Assembly: GCA_030280995.1 (NCBI GenBank) | Contig: JASXTE010000016.1 | Coordinates: forward strand, 23,754,501-23,818,500 | DNA length: 64,000 bases | Direction: 5' to 3' | DNA from: Hemileia vastatrix | Taxonomy: Eukaryota > Basidiomycota > Pucciniomycetes > Pucciniales > Zaghouaniaceae | Shown here: positions 47,001 to 58,574 of the stretch, piece by piece | Numbering within the stretch: the first letter of the stretch is position 1 | Layout of the letters: the number at the start of each line of letters is the position of its first letter | Made by a program: the position numbers and the translations under genes | Notes under the pieces: model-generated | The model's input: the letters and a program-made list of their open reading frames with translations, nothing else | Databases searched by the model: none | What the model was told of the DNA's origin: nothing

Positions 47001-49392
47001 ACAATGAAAGTTTCATTTCCTCTTTAACTAATCCCAGTTCATGTGACCCATGAGCAAAGGCCATAGGAAAAGATTTTATCAAGTTAATGATGGAATCTTT
47101 ATCCTCACCAGAAAGTTGTTCTCCAAAAGAAGCATTGTCAATTTCAGACATAAGGGCATGCATTTCCTTTGTAGATCTTCCTTTATATTGAACCACAGAA
47201 TTACATGTGTTCAATTCTGGTTTTACTAATTTTTTAGGGGAGGAAATCTTAAATTTTCTCTTCCCATTCATCCCCATTGTGAAACATTGGTTTGAAGGAT
47301 CCAATTTTATGCCATACTTGGTTAAAATATCATTCCCTACAATAAACCAATTGCTCAAGTTATCATTTTCCATGACAACAAAATCACAAATAGCTCTTAC
47401 AAAACCATAGTTATATTCAAAAAACACTGTGGCTTTGTATTTCCCAATGGGGGACAAAACAGAGCCATACCCTCTCCAATTTTCAGAAATGATAGGCATC
47501 AGTTTAGATTTATAGTCTTGATCTACTGAAGCTAGTGCTCTTTCAGATACTACACTTCCTCCAGCTCCAGAATCCAGAACAACTTCAATGCTGGTTCCAT
47601 TTATCAAGACTGGTGCCTTAAGAGGGGCAATAATAATTGAGCTATCCTCAATGTTCTTTATGATCTCAGCATCTTCAACTGTAGATAAATCATTATTATC
47701 AATATCAATAGTATTTAAATAATGGATATCCTCTTCCAGCATCAAGATTTCTTGTTGAGATTCATATGAAATATTGCTGGCACAATCACTTGATGTATCA
47801 TCCAGTGCCACTGTGTCATCAGCATGCTCCTCTGTTTGTTCCACAAGATTTATCTTCCTGTCAAAAACATGGCCTTTCTGCCAAGGCTTGTTGCACTTGA
47901 AGCAAGTGTTTGTTGCATACTTCTTTGGTGCAACAGGGGCAGAAGGTTTACCAACCTTTTCCAGAGGTTTCTGTTGGTAAGTGGAGGGTTTCTCCAAAGG
48001 GGTCCTAGGAATGAATCTTCTGGCATCATACTTATTGTTTAGAAGTATCTCATTGCAAGTATTAATGAAAGAAGAGGGTTCTTTGGAGAACTCAGTCCTA
48101 GCCACTATCAAGTCTCTCAGAGACATTGGTAATTTATAGAGGATCCTGTCCTTCCATAAATCAAACTCCATATTTGGGTCCATTGCCCTTAAGATTTTTA
48201 CAAGTTTCATTAAAAACTCAATAGGTGTATCAGTAGAAGAGCTATATCTAGTTTCCTCATACTGCCTTTGTTGAGCCATTCTGAACTTGGAGCCACCAAA
48301 TTGTGTTTTAATTAATTTCTTCCAATCCTCCCATGAGTAGTCATTCCCATCCAGGAGAACAGATTCATACCACATCAGGGAAACATTAGTGAACAAAGAA
48401 ATTAACTTGGACACAATTTCCTCATCTGGGAGTTTGTAAGAATTTTTTAAGTTATCAATTCTGCAAATAAATTGTTGCCAATCAGAGGAAGAATCACCAT
48501 CAAATGTTGGGTACTGGTCAAGTTTTGGCCAATTCTTTTGATTTGAAGGAGTCTCCTTAGTACTAGCTTGTTTCTGAGTAAGAAGCAACTGTAATTTCTG
48601 TAATTGTGCTGAAATCTCATTGTTTAATCCTTCTGTTGCAGATCCTGGTGCATCATCAGTTTTTTATGGAAACTCAGTGTTATCAACAGGTATTTCTGGA
48701 GCTATTTTTACTTTAGATGAACTAGCCACAGGTACTATTTAAGCATCCTGCACTATATGTTCCTTCACAGAAATGTCAGAATATTTTTGGTCATTTAACA
48801 ATGAGTTCAATTTTTCTTCAATGGCTGTTAGTCTTGTTTTCATTCTTGGAAGACTAGATAAACTCTCATTGATAGTTGCAAAAGATAATTGATTTTTATT
48901 TTGAAAAGATGACAAATGGTCATTCAATCTTTTCAGATTTATCATATCTATCTCTACCTCCTGGCAACAGGCAGATACAGTATCTTTTAGTTTAGACAAA
49001 TCATTTTTTATATTTTTCCATAAAGCAACTTTCTTTTCATGGGTTGCTTTGTAATGAGACAATTCATCCGAGACTCTCTGTGATTCACTTCTTAATTCTT
49101 GATAACCCTGATCAGTTAACAAACTATTATATCTCTGAGTCAATTGCATATTGTTTGTTATATGATTTTGCTTGGCAATAATATCTCTCAAGTGCTCATC
49201 ATTAATTCTTGCTACATCTGGAGTGTTTCTCAATAAGGAAACTGAGTAACTTTCCAGACTCTCATAGAACTCAGGGTCAAGAGTTTCATCAATCACAGCC
49301 ATATCAGGATTAATCATTGAGGTAGCAATTAAAAGTAAAGGATTAGATACATGAGTGATTTGTCTACTACTCCCAGCCTCTATAGGTCTCAA
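44065..49392 (-). pseudogene. Gypsy-B copy 2 gag-pol, one frame with five stops
   Basis: Same domain order as copy 1 plus the full N-terminal coiled-coil gag (48739-49392), all in one frame. Stops: TAA at 48739 (shared with copy 1); TAA near 48665 (copy 1 has TCA); TAG at 45868, in the RNase H motif after YYLDD (copy 1 has CAG); TGA at 44932 (copy 1 has TGG); TAA at 44629 (copy 1 has AAA). The zinc knuckle reads CFKCNKPWQKGHVF, so its last Cys is lost. The integrase keeps INMDFVTG. Copies 1 and 2 thus carry complementary lesions. The upstream limit 49392 is a TTG codon; the true start may be a downstream ATG. Confidence 0.92.
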
Positions 49393-49532
49393 GGTTTCAT
49401 CCTCCCTTCCAGATTTACCTTAAGGAACAGAGTCAGCCACAAGAAAAGGCACTTGAGAATCAATAGAGGGACGTACCAGGGTTTGCTGGGTATCACCATA
49501 TTGGGCTTCCTTCTTCTTTTGCCTCCATGATA

Positions 49533-50364
49533 CACCACGCAATATAGGGGGAGGACTTGCTAGCAAGTCCGCAACTTGAAGTCAGATGGAAATCAGATGG
49601 AACTCAGACTGAAGTAATACTGAACTTTCACTTGAAGTATCACACAAATAACAATGGATCTATATTGAAAACATAGTGAAAGTGTGAGGATAACTGAATG
49701 GAAGCCAGAAAAAATCATTCCATGAGTCTACTCAATGCAAAGTATTTTTTGAAGATCAGTGACTTTTTCTATTACCTACAACTGTTTTTACAGAATTGAA
49801 AACTATGTTTCAGCTACTATTTTATGGAAGTGAACTCTGTTCTTCGCCCGAAGAACAGAGTTCATCCTCCTATTTTCACACTCTGTTTTGTTTCAGCTAA
49901 TATTTTATGGAAGTGAACTCTGTTCTTCGCCCGAAGAACAGAGTTCATCCTCCTATTTTCACACTCTGTTTGCACCAATCTCCATCCCTTTCAATTCTAT
50001 CAACACATGCTTGTCTTCCCTTCCCATGCCTTTCGCTATCCTCCCAGCCCCATTGTATGCCATCCTCTTTTGATCCCCATTTCACCCCTCTCAACCTCTC
50101 CCAGACCCTTTTCTTCATTTAAAATGCCTCGGAACCCTTAATCTTCCCTTCCAACTCTTTCCCAAACTTTTCGCTACCCCATACACCCTTCCTCACCCCT
50201 CTCTCCAGCCTTTCCAGCCCTTGTAGCCCCATTTGTGTTCAAAGTAAATTCAATACTTCTTCATGATGGTTTCATCACTTCCTCAATGTGTGCTCAAAAA
50301 GATATGAATTAGGGTTCAAGGTTGCGGACTTGCTAGCAAGTCCGCCCCCCATATTGCGTGGTGA
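49533..50364. mobile_element. 832-bp TIR element inside ORF2 of Gypsy-B copy 2
   Basis: It starts CACCACGCAATATAGGGGG and ends CCCCCCATATTGCGTGGTGA, with TA on each side. Copy 1 (41630-41640) has the uninterrupted site CCTCCATGATAAGGG. Both subterminal regions carry GGACTTGCTAGCAAGTCC. Internally, an 82-bp unit occurs twice (about 49809-49970), each with the near-perfect hairpin GAACTCTGTTCTTCG / CGAAGAACAGAGTTC, followed by C/T-rich sequence. No transposase is encoded. Confidence 0.95.
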
Positions 50365-50783
50365 TAAGGGTGGGGAGGAGTGGGGTTGACCTGGTTGGGC
50401 CTTGATGGACCTGCCTGAGGTAACTGATGCTGGTTTTGAGCCAGGTAGTCCCACTGAGTGTTTAGCCAGTCCCACTGCCACTTGGACACTTCCACCTTCT
50501 CTTGGGACTGGGGAGCCAATTGTTGTTGATCCCTGGGAGGAAGAGGTTTCTTCTTCTCATGAAGAAAGGTATCTGTTCTTCTCACCTTTTCTTCCAAGGC
50601 ATCTACCCTTACCTTTAGTCTCAAGCTTTCTGTCCTTAACTCCTTTATGTGAGTAGACAGATTCTTTACCTGCTGAGACAATGGCATCTTTTTTATCCTG
50701 AAGCCTTTTGGAAGCTCTTCTGGTGGGTTTAACATAGGCTTCTGATCCTGAGTTGTGTCCACTAGGATTTCTACTTCTTCCAT
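50316..50783 (-). pseudogene. Gypsy-B copy 2 ORF2, cut by the 832-bp element
   Basis: Identical to copy 1 ORF2 through the motif VSKWQWDWLNTQ and the Pro-rich segment. It then runs into the inverted-repeat element at 50364 and stops. The basic tail lies on the far side (about 49395-49532). Confidence 0.85.
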
Positions 50784-50922
50784 CTCTACATCCTGTTTGG
50801 GGCAAGGATTTATTAGTTTGAGAAATTCTTCTTGTTAAAGGAGAACTTACAGAAGTAGGCTCATCATAATCAATCAAGTCTAGTTCTTCTTCACGTGCAG
50901 CAAAACCACTTTGGTCAGTCAT
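50557..50922 (-). CDS. Gypsy-B copy 2 ORF1
   Basis: 121 codons, one residue different from copy 1 (MTDQSGF instead of MTDQSDF). It lies upstream of the inverted-repeat insertion and so is intact. Confidence 0.45.
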   Translation of the reverse strand: MTDQSGFAAREEELDLIDYDEPTSVSSPLTRRISQTNKSLPQTGCRDGRSRNPSGHNSGSEAYVKPTRRASKRLQDKKDAIVSAGKESVYSHKGVKDRKLETKGKGRCLGRKGEKNRYLSS

Positions 50923-51082
50923 TTTAAGATTCTACTGAAATGAAGAAAAGAGACAATAAGATTAATTAGTCTTTATTTTTAATTTTTATTTAACAGAAAT
51001 AAAATAAAAATAATAATAAAAATCTTTTTAGGATAAAAATCAACTAAATAAAATTTATTTATTAATTCAAAAAATAATTTAA

Positions 51083-51575
51083 AACCAGGATTATAATATA
51101 ATCAACTGTAGAAATAAATAAAAATTTTAATTAATTATTTTCAGGATTTAAATCAACTAATTTATTACCAGGACTTATTGTCAACTGAAGTAATCAAATA
51201 TGAAACTTTATTAATTTAACAAAATTTTATTAAACTGATAACTTAACTACCAGGACCTAATGTCAACTGAAGTAATTAAATATAAATTTTTATTTTAAAA
51301 TTTTATTAAGCTTGATCACTTAATTACCAGGACTTAATGTCAACTTAAATAATTAAATGTGAGTTTTATTAATTAAAATATTTATTGAATTACCAGGACT
51401 CAAAGTCAACTGAAGTAATTAGATATTTATTATATATTAAAAAAAATATTATTGTCAGGACAATTTGTCAACTGGAACAATTAAAATTTAAATTAATCAG
51501 GACGAATTTCAACTGAAAAATTATAATAATTAATATTAAAATATAATTATTTTATTACTTCTGGGACTAAGAACA
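51083..51575 (-). repeat. Degenerate direct repeats in the Gypsy-B leader, copy 2
   Basis: Same array as 42358-42850, with a few point differences and the same number and spacing of CAGGAC...TCAACTG cores. The leader continues to the LTR at 51975; the primer-site candidate TTGGGAACCTTTCC adjoins it. Confidence 0.75.
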
Positions 51576-51975
51576 CTTATTTCTCTATTCTGGTCAACCA
51601 GGAAAAATAAAAAAAAATATAATAATAAAATTAAATTCCAAATTACCAGACACCTCCCCCTGTAAAATGAGCAAATTAATGCCACTTACAGAGTGCTGAG
51701 TAAAAGGAAATACGTAGCAAATGAAGAGTGAAGAGTAACCCACAAATAGTAATATCAATAATTACCACAATATATACGACATTTAGTCAGTATATGAACC
51801 TAAGTTTTGGAGCGCGGTTTGATTCCCGTTCGCAGCAAAAACTTTTGTCACGTGACGTATGACGTTCGTTGTTTTCTCGCCTCTCTTGTCCTTTACAGGT
51901 ACTTGTACACTGATGGTCCCCTCGATTACGCCTCAATTAACGTTGCGCCGTCAATATTTTGGAAAGGTTCCCAAT

Positions 51976-52759
51976 TTTCAAGGTACGCTTTTGGTCTAGA
52001 AGATTTTGTATGAAGTTTTACGAGGATTTTAAGGGTTAAAATGGATTCTCAACAATTTGGTACATATTTATCAATCAAAGATGACTTTACTCAATGATAA
52101 GAGGTAAATTTAAAATATCAATATAATTTATAGATTAGAATTACGTTCTTGTAAATACTAAAGATATAAGATATAAGAGATAAGTATTATATTGTAGTTG
52201 TAATAATAAGTATGTTGGTAAAAAAGAATGAATCAAAAACAACAAAAAGAGAGGCCTTATATAGGCAAAGGAGGGACAAAGCACGGAAATCAAATTCTGA
52301 AAACAGTAGTATGAGAGAGAGAGAAAAAGAATATTCCAGAAGGAGTATTTTCAAATAATAAAGTTGTTCTAAAAAGAAGGCGTCAAAAAGATGTATTTAC
52401 AGAGTATGTCAGAAATACATCAATTTATTTAATATTTACTGTAGAAGTCAATTCTAAATAAGAAATTTGAATTTTTGTATATATTTAATATTATTTGAAT
52501 ATTAAAATCTATTTTTTAATATAAATCTTTATTTCTTCCAACCTGCCAAATGAGCACGGTGTTAGAGAAAAAATATAAGGGACAATTTTATATTTAATTT
52601 TAATTATTCATTTAATTTTATCATTCTGTAATTAGTTAATTTATTATAAGTAATTTTAATGTAACTAATTTATAATTAAATAATTAAAATGATAAGGTGC
52701 GGCTTCATCCAGTAAATAATTAATTATTTCACTGGGTAAGTCTAGTAGCCTGGCTGACA
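51976..52759 (-). repeat. Gypsy-B LTR c, outermost 5' LTR
   Basis: 784 bp. Its first two bases are TT rather than TG, a point mutation; the other end is GGCTGACA followed by GTAAT, the target duplication. By eye about nine differences separate it from LTR b. Confidence 0.9.
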
Positions 52760-52765
52760 GTAATA

Positions 52766-53005
52766 CACCACAAAATATGGGGGGTGGACTTGCTAGCAAG
52801 TCTGCAACCTTGGACCCAAACTCACCACAGATTGAACACACATTGAGCTACTGATAAAGGAACCATACAATCAGGGATTAACACCACTCAGCAGAACAGT
52901 TTTAGGTGGGTGTTCAAGTAGAGTTCAGTATGGGTTTAGTCTGAGTTCCATCTGAGTTCAGGTTGGGGACTTGCTAGTGAGCCCACCCCCTATATTGTGT
53001 AGTGA
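52766..53005. mobile_element. 240-bp MITE of the CACYACRC family beside LTR c
   Basis: It starts CACCACAAAATATGGGGGG and ends CCCCCTATATTGTGTAGTGA, flanked by TA. It is in the same orientation as 15625-15886, with a small internal deletion. It sits six bases after LTR c, using the TA inside the sequence that begins with the array's target duplication, so it inserted after or near that event. Confidence 0.88.
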
Positions 53006-53400
53006 TAAATATATATATATAAGCATAAGAGCATCTACCTCTGTGTTGGTAAATTTGTTTGGTATGCATATTTTACTGCATTTTGACATGAACATTAACC
53101 CTCGTTTCATTAAAGGACTCTATTAGCTAGTGAATTCAGCATGCACTGTAGCCTTTCAACTAAAGTTACTGAGCTCCTTTTGGCCTCATTTGATAATTCA
53201 ATGTTTTTCCAGCAAATTCTTTTCACTCCATCTTGTAGCTGCTGAACACTTTGACATGTCACTACTTATTGTAGCAAAATTTTTTCATATCATAATTTAC
53301 AACTATTACTATACAACCCTTCTATCTACCCATTTTCCTCAATTCACACCTTGTCCTAAAACTCCTAAATTAATCTAGCATGATAAACTTGTCCAAAGCT
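53006..53400. promoter_or_regulatory. Probable upstream region of the NAM-like gene
   Basis: 395 bp with no ORF of note other than a chance frame at 53130-53378. It precedes the ATG at 53401 and should hold the original promoter of the interrupted gene. Confidence 0.35.
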
Positions 53401-55542
53401 ATGAAAAAGAAATCCTGTCAGCCAGGCTGTACCAGGAGCCTAGTAAAACTTATGTTAAGTCATTGGACCTGAAAGAGGGCAAAAATTTATGCTTTTTATG
53501 TATATAAATTAATATTTTATTGCATAATAAAATAAATTACAAATTACCTTATTAAATAAAATTAAAATAAGGGTTATATTTATTTTATTATGTTATTAAT
53601 TATATAATATTAAAATAAACATAAATTATATTATATTCTATAAAAATTGGGCGCATTTTTATGTATTTAAATAATTATAAAATAATAATTAATTAATTAT
53701 AATATTATATTATACTTATAAGGCAAAATGTTGACTTATAATAATATTAATTAATTATTAGACCCTTATAATAATTTATACATTATTATTCCTGATTTTT
53801 GGGCGCTTCTGTGGCTCAAAATTATGTAATTAAATTTATTAAAACATTTAAACTAATTACATTCTCATATTTTAATCTAAAATAATTACTTATATTAATT
53901 GTATGAATTAAAATAGTAATAAATTACATTCCACTTTAAAATAGTACTGCATAATACTTATTTTAAATTACATTAGTTATTTTTTATATGCCTTGTACTT
54001 ATTTATGCGTAATATCCAGGGGGAATTAATACTGGTGAAATATTGACTACTGCATTTCAACAAATTAGTACATTTTTTATTTTTCACCCTTTACATTTAC
54101 TCATTAATTATTGTATTTACTCTTGTGGCGCTTCAGAGGGCCCCTTGGCTATATAAGGGCCTTGGGAACCCCCTTCAGCTGCATCACTTACATATTTACA
54201 ATTTACTTACACTTATATATTTTATACACGTATTGATTCTTTTTTATTTTAACTAGTAATACATTTTAGTTGAAATAAAATAAATAAATACTATATACAA
54301 ATCTTAAGGTTGCGGTAAGAACATTAAACTATAATACTTGACTGCTGCGCATTGAAATCAAAATACTTACATTACAATATCATTAATACTACTCACCTTA
54401 TATATTAAATTTTTTCCCCTTATTTGCGTCCTTCCCTCTTTTCCTCTTTCCACTCTTTGTCTTCTTGTGTCCTTTTCTCTTTTTTCTTCTTTCTTCTTCC
54501 ACCTTCTAGACGACGGCGCCAATAAATCCCCTAATTGGAACCACCAAGAAGAAGAGCAGTTAGATATCTCCTGGATTCACGTCAGTGAGCAACCAGAATT
54601 TGCAACTCACCAATCTGGTGAAACATTTTATAAGAAAATTGAAGCGTATTTCAACAAATTCAGTTCTGTGCACTACCGGGACTATGATCAAATCAGAATA
54701 AGGTCAGTTTCAAGTTATAAAGATATTTTTAAATTATTCTAAACTTACTTTTTTAATAATATAGATGGCAGGCTCTCAACACGGTAACACTTAAGTTCAG
54801 CTCTATCTACTACTCAATTGAAAGGAATCCTCCGAGTGGAACCTCACCAAGTGACTGGTTAAAAGCTGCCTTATCTCTTTATCAAGACCAAAAAAAGTCA
54901 GCTTTTAAAAGTCTTCCTGCTTGGGAGAAGTTAAAGCTTGCTCCAAAGTGGCCAATGGAACCAACCAAGGTCCCAAATAGTGTAACGGTCAATTTGAGTG
55001 GTAACAAAAGTAATGGGAATGAAGACTTTACTAGTGACCCACAAAAACCTTCTCCAGACTCTAGTGGATTTACAGTCCATCCAATTGGGATAAAATCTGC
55101 AAGGAAAAGGCACCTTACTGAAGGAATGGAAAAAGATAAATCCTTACTCACATCATGCTTCAATGACCTTTCAAAAAAACGTGTAACTGCCATAAGTGAC
55201 ACAAATAGGCTAACAAAGTCAAGAAACAAACTAACAAGAGAGAATCTTCTATTAAAAAATGATAAAATAAAGATAGAAGAAGAAAGACTGGAAATTGAGA
55301 TAAGAAAGCTAGCTATTGAAGAAACAAATCTAGATATTAAAGTAAAACAACTGGGACTTTCAGAAAAAAATTGTAGCATAAATGAGGAGAAGTCTTTCAG
55401 TGAAATGATGGCTAATGATCTTAAAGTCTTACACTTAAAAGAAAAAGATTGTGAGATGGCAGATGATTTACTTATTTTACAAAGTATGAAAGCAAAGTTG
55501 AAAAATAGATGGGTTAGTAATTATAATTATACCTTTAGATAA
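53401..55542 (+). pseudogene. NAM-like/trihelix DNA-binding gene split by a solo LTR
   Basis: The start lies at 53401 (ATGAAAAAGAAATCC). After five codons a solo LTR intervenes, and the same frame resumes at 54530 with PNWNHQEEEQLDISWIHVSE, a trihelix/Myb-like start with conserved Trp. The exon ends at 54702 (AG before GTCAGT); the next runs 54765-55542 after a 62-bp intron. The joined length is about 321 aa. The second part has the NAM-associated pattern: a Trp-rich segment (SAFKSLPAWEKLKLAPKW), the basic motif HPIGIKSARKRH, then a long Lys/Glu coiled coil (about residues 200-300). Such genes often accompany PIF/Harbinger transposons, but no such transposase is in the window. Use of an internal start or of a promoter in the LTR is possible. 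Confidence 0.7.
53416..54524 (+). repeat. Solo LTR inserted in the NAM-like gene
   Basis: It starts TGTCAGCCAGGC and ends GTCGTCTAGAAG-type when read inverted (TTCTAGACGACGGCGCCAATA on the plus strand). AATCC is present at 53411-53415 and 54525-54529. It belongs to the family of 17028 and 21328, in the opposite orientation. A TATA box CTATATAAGG lies near 54150 and points into the gene. Its final dinucleotide is TA on the plus strand instead of CA, a point change. Confidence 0.85.
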
Positions 55543-55789
55543 AATGAAATGAATGTGTGTTTGTAGATAAATATTTTGTCAGTATAAATATATATCTAAA
55601 ATTAATGGTGCACATAAAAATAGAAGAAAGAAATATTATACATTTCAAAAGAAATTAATTTATAACTTATAGTCCACTCAAAAACCAATAAGCCTACTAG
55701 TATAAAAGAGGAAATGGATATTATATTACAAGATGAGAAAAGATCTGAGCAAAAATGGGTGTTTGGAAGAGTGTTTTTATATTCAAATC
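55543..55789. other. Spacer and first copy of a direct repeat
   Basis: About 55670-55870 is repeated directly at about 56145-56325 (shared GTTTTTATATTCAAATCAGG and AAAGACATGACCAAGC). The repeat overlaps the left arm of the large inverted repeat. Confidence 0.6.
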
Positions 55790-57605
55790 AGGGTCTGGTG
55801 GGATAGAAAGACATGACCAAGCTTTCTCATTCTTCTGGAATTTTTGTCAGCTGTAGATAATTTGTGGTGTTAGCTTGAGCCAAGAGTAAATAATAGGAGA
55901 TAATAAAAATTTAAAACAATAATAATAAATAAATAAGAAAAGGTTGTATATTTACTTCATCAAAAGAGTGTTATTTTTAGGTGTGATTATAAAGCAAGAA
56001 ATAAGATTGAGCTGATTTATATTTAATAATTATTATTTAGATGAAATAAATTTTTTTTTGCTTATATTTGAATAGTTGCACATAAAAAATATAAAAATAC
56101 TTACCTAACCATAAAAATAAATTATTTAATGTCTTATAGTCTACTCAAAATGCAAAAAGGCTACTAGTATAAAATGAGAAATGAATATTATATTGCAAGA
56201 TGAGAAAAGATGTGAGAAAAAGTGGGCGTTTGGAAGAGTGTTTTTATATTCAAATCAGGGTCTGGTGGGATAGAAAGACATGACCAAGCTTTCTCCTTCT
56301 TCTGGAATTTTTGTTGGCTGTAAAAAAAATAAATGAGGTGTTAGCTTGAAGCAAGATTAAGAAATAAAAGGTAAGAGAGAAATAAAAATAAAGTAGCAAA
56401 ATTAAAAAAATAAGAGTGTGAAAAAAAATTAAAGTAGCAAAATTTAAAAAAATAAGAGAGTAAAAAAAACTAAAGTAGTGAAATTAAAAAAAAAGAGAGA
56501 AAGAAAAAAAATACTCACCTTGAGGGAAGATTTACTATTTGCACATCCTCTTGGACAAAGATGAACTGGAAATAGTCTATGGTTGGATAGAAAAAATACC
56601 TCATTCAGGAGTGAAGTATTTTCTCTATACATCCATAGGCTGTTTCCAGATTTTCTTTTTCCATGAGGATGGGAATAACAGATTTATCAGGTGTATCCCA
56701 CTAGCAAGAAAAATCTTTTATTCCCATCCTCATGGACAAGTAAAATCTGGAAACAGCCTATGGATGTATAGAGAAAATACTTCACTCCTGAATGAGGTAT
56801 TTTTTCTATCCAACCATAGACTATTTCTGGTTCATCCTTGTCCAAGAGGATGTGCAAATAGTCAATCTTCCCTCAAGATGAGTATTTTTTTCTTTCTCTC
56901 GTTTTTTTTTATTTTGCTACTTTAGTTTTTTTACTCTCTTATTTTTTTAAATTTCACTACTTTAATTTTTTTTTTCACTCTCTTATTTTTTTAATTTTGC
57001 TACTTTATTTTTATTTCTCTCTTACCTCCTATTTCTTAATCTTGCTTAAAGCTAACACCTCATTTATTTTTTTACAGCCAAAAAAAATTCCAGAAGAAGG
57101 AGAAAGCTTGGTCATGTCTTTCTATCTCACCAGACCCTAATTTGAATATAAAAATACTCTTCCAAATGCCCACTTTCACTCACATCTTTTCCCATCTTGC
57201 AATATAATATTAATTTCCCCTTTTACACTAGTAGCCTTATTGCCTTTTGAGTAGACTATAAGACATTAAATAATTTATTTTTATGGTTAGGTAAGTATTT
57301 TTATATTTTTTACATGCAACTATTCAAATATAAGCAAAAAAATGTTATTTCATCTAAATAATAATTATTAAATATAAATCAGCTCAATCTTCTTTCTTGC
57401 TCAATAATCTCACCTAAAAATAACACTCTTTTGATACAGTACATATACAACCTTTTCTTATTTATTTATTATTGTTTTTTTAAATTTTCATTATCTCCTA
57501 TTCTTTACTCTTGGCTCAAGCTAACACCACAAATTATTTACAGCCAACAAAAATTCCAGAGAAAAGAGAAGGATTGGAAGTGTCTTTCTACCCTACTGTC
57601 ACGCG
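55790..57605. repeat. 1.8-kb inverted repeat (foldback)
   Basis: Arms of about 900 bp around a centre near 56698. The inner arms (56511-56685 and about 56713-56886) are nearly perfect; they share, for example, CTATGGTTGGATAGAAAAAA and its complement. The outer arms are more diverged; AGCTTTCTC with GGAATTTTTG at 55830 and 56300 has complements at about 57090 and 57560. The loop is about 28 bp. ORFs at 56539-56925 and 56444-56632 come from the palindrome. A transcript would form a long double-stranded RNA. Confidence 0.85.
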
Positions 57606-57611
57606 CCACGT

Positions 57612-58570
57612 TGTGGTGATCCAAACCTGGTTAGGCCTTTGGAGTGCATATTTGGAGGTATTTGGTATGTAGGGTGTTATTGGGGTTATGGTGTTATTAG
57701 TGGTTTTTTTCATCTTTAGATGATATATAGTAGTGTTTATGGAGGCTTAAGCTAGGGTCACTTATTATGTCTCAGCTTAATTTCCTTTCTATTCTCTTCA
57801 TTTTGGTATCCCTTATGGGTGGTTACCTTGCTTTATAGGGTAGTTATGGTGTTGTTATTGGTATTTATCGGATGTTTATTGCTTAGTGGTGTTTATGTAG
57901 GCTTAAGATAGGGTCACTTATTATGTCTCAGCTTATTGTCCTTCATTTTCTTTTCATTTTGGTATGTCTTATGTGTGTTTATCTTGTTTATTATTGAAGT
58001 TATGGGTTTTTAGGGTTTTTTAGGGTTTTTATGGGTTGTATGGGTGTTTTAGGGCCTAGAAGCGGCCAGCCCACTCCTAAGCGGAGCCGCCTCTAAGCGG
58101 AGCCGCCTCTAAGCGGAGCCGCCTCTAAGCGGCCTGGCCGCCTGGGAACTGGGGAGGCGCTAAAATGCACTTTTATGCATGAAAAAGGCTAGGAAAGCTG
58201 GATTTTGGCTGGGGAATTGGTCAGGGTGGTCTGTGCGCTGGCTGTATGATGCGTGTGTGGGAAGATTTTTAGGGGAATCATCTTATCTCTTTACTCATTG
58301 CCTCTCTGTTCCTCACTGTCTCATTGGCTTGTGTTTTGTTGGAATATATTACTTTTCATTTCAACTCTTTCTAGTAGTCTGTCTGGGACTATTATCTTCA
58401 CTTTTAAAGGGGTCAAGTGTGTTTAATTAGAGGGTCTAGCAAACAGATCTCCAATTTGCTGCAACAGGTCAATCTCACTTATTTTTATAAAGGGACAGGG
58501 GTTATTCTTTCTGGTTTTTCTCCAACTCCCTTGGTCAAGGCCTATAGCTAGTACTATAGGATTGTCTACA
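57612..58570 (+). repeat. 5' LTR of the gag-only element, with GC-rich minisatellite
   Basis: 959 bp. At about 58056-58140 there is a GC-rich tandem unit AAGCGGAGCCGCCTCT, repeated three times, with flanking AAGCGGCC; each unit can fold. The 3' LTR has fewer and different units (62965-63035). A 24-bp direct repetition of TAGGGTCACTTATTATGTCTC also occurs (57753 and 57911). Confidence 0.9.
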
Positions 58571-58574
58571 TTTC

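Larger units (their letters stand above)
35510..52759 (-). mobile_element. Gypsy-B tandem array: three LTRs, two interiors, one TSD
   Basis: The order on the plus strand is LTR a (35510-36557), interior 1 (36558-43245), LTR b (43246-44029), interior 2 (44030-51975), LTR c (51976-52759). GTAAT flanks the whole array at 35505-35509 and 52760-52764; no duplication separates the two units at LTR b. LTR length is 784 bp in b and c, and also in a once its MITE is removed. Coding is on the minus strand in both interiors. The arrangement fits unequal LTR recombination after a single insertion, or integration of a tandem cDNA or circle product. Confidence 0.92.

Noticed and set aside
44629..48667. RIP (repeat-induced point mutation) as the cause of the stops in Gypsy-B copy 2
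   Set aside because: Of four copy-2-specific stops only two are C-to-T or G-to-A type (CAG to TAG, TGG to TGA). The others are A-to-T and C-to-A, and overall divergence between copies is about 1%, too low for RIP.
54511..54524. TTGGCGCCGTC at the end of the solo LTR as a primer-binding site
   Set aside because: The target duplication AATCC starts right after it, so the bases belong to the LTR terminus and not to an element interior.
56444..56925. ORFs of 62 and 128 codons with shared peptide segments
   Set aside because: They are produced by the palindrome of the inverted repeat, which reads the same way on both strands.
58179..58430. 83-codon ORF found in both LTRs of the gag-only element
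   Set aside because: Its duplication is explained by the LTRs. It has hydrophobic stretches but no recognisable motif, and it lies across the promoter/leader part of the LTR.
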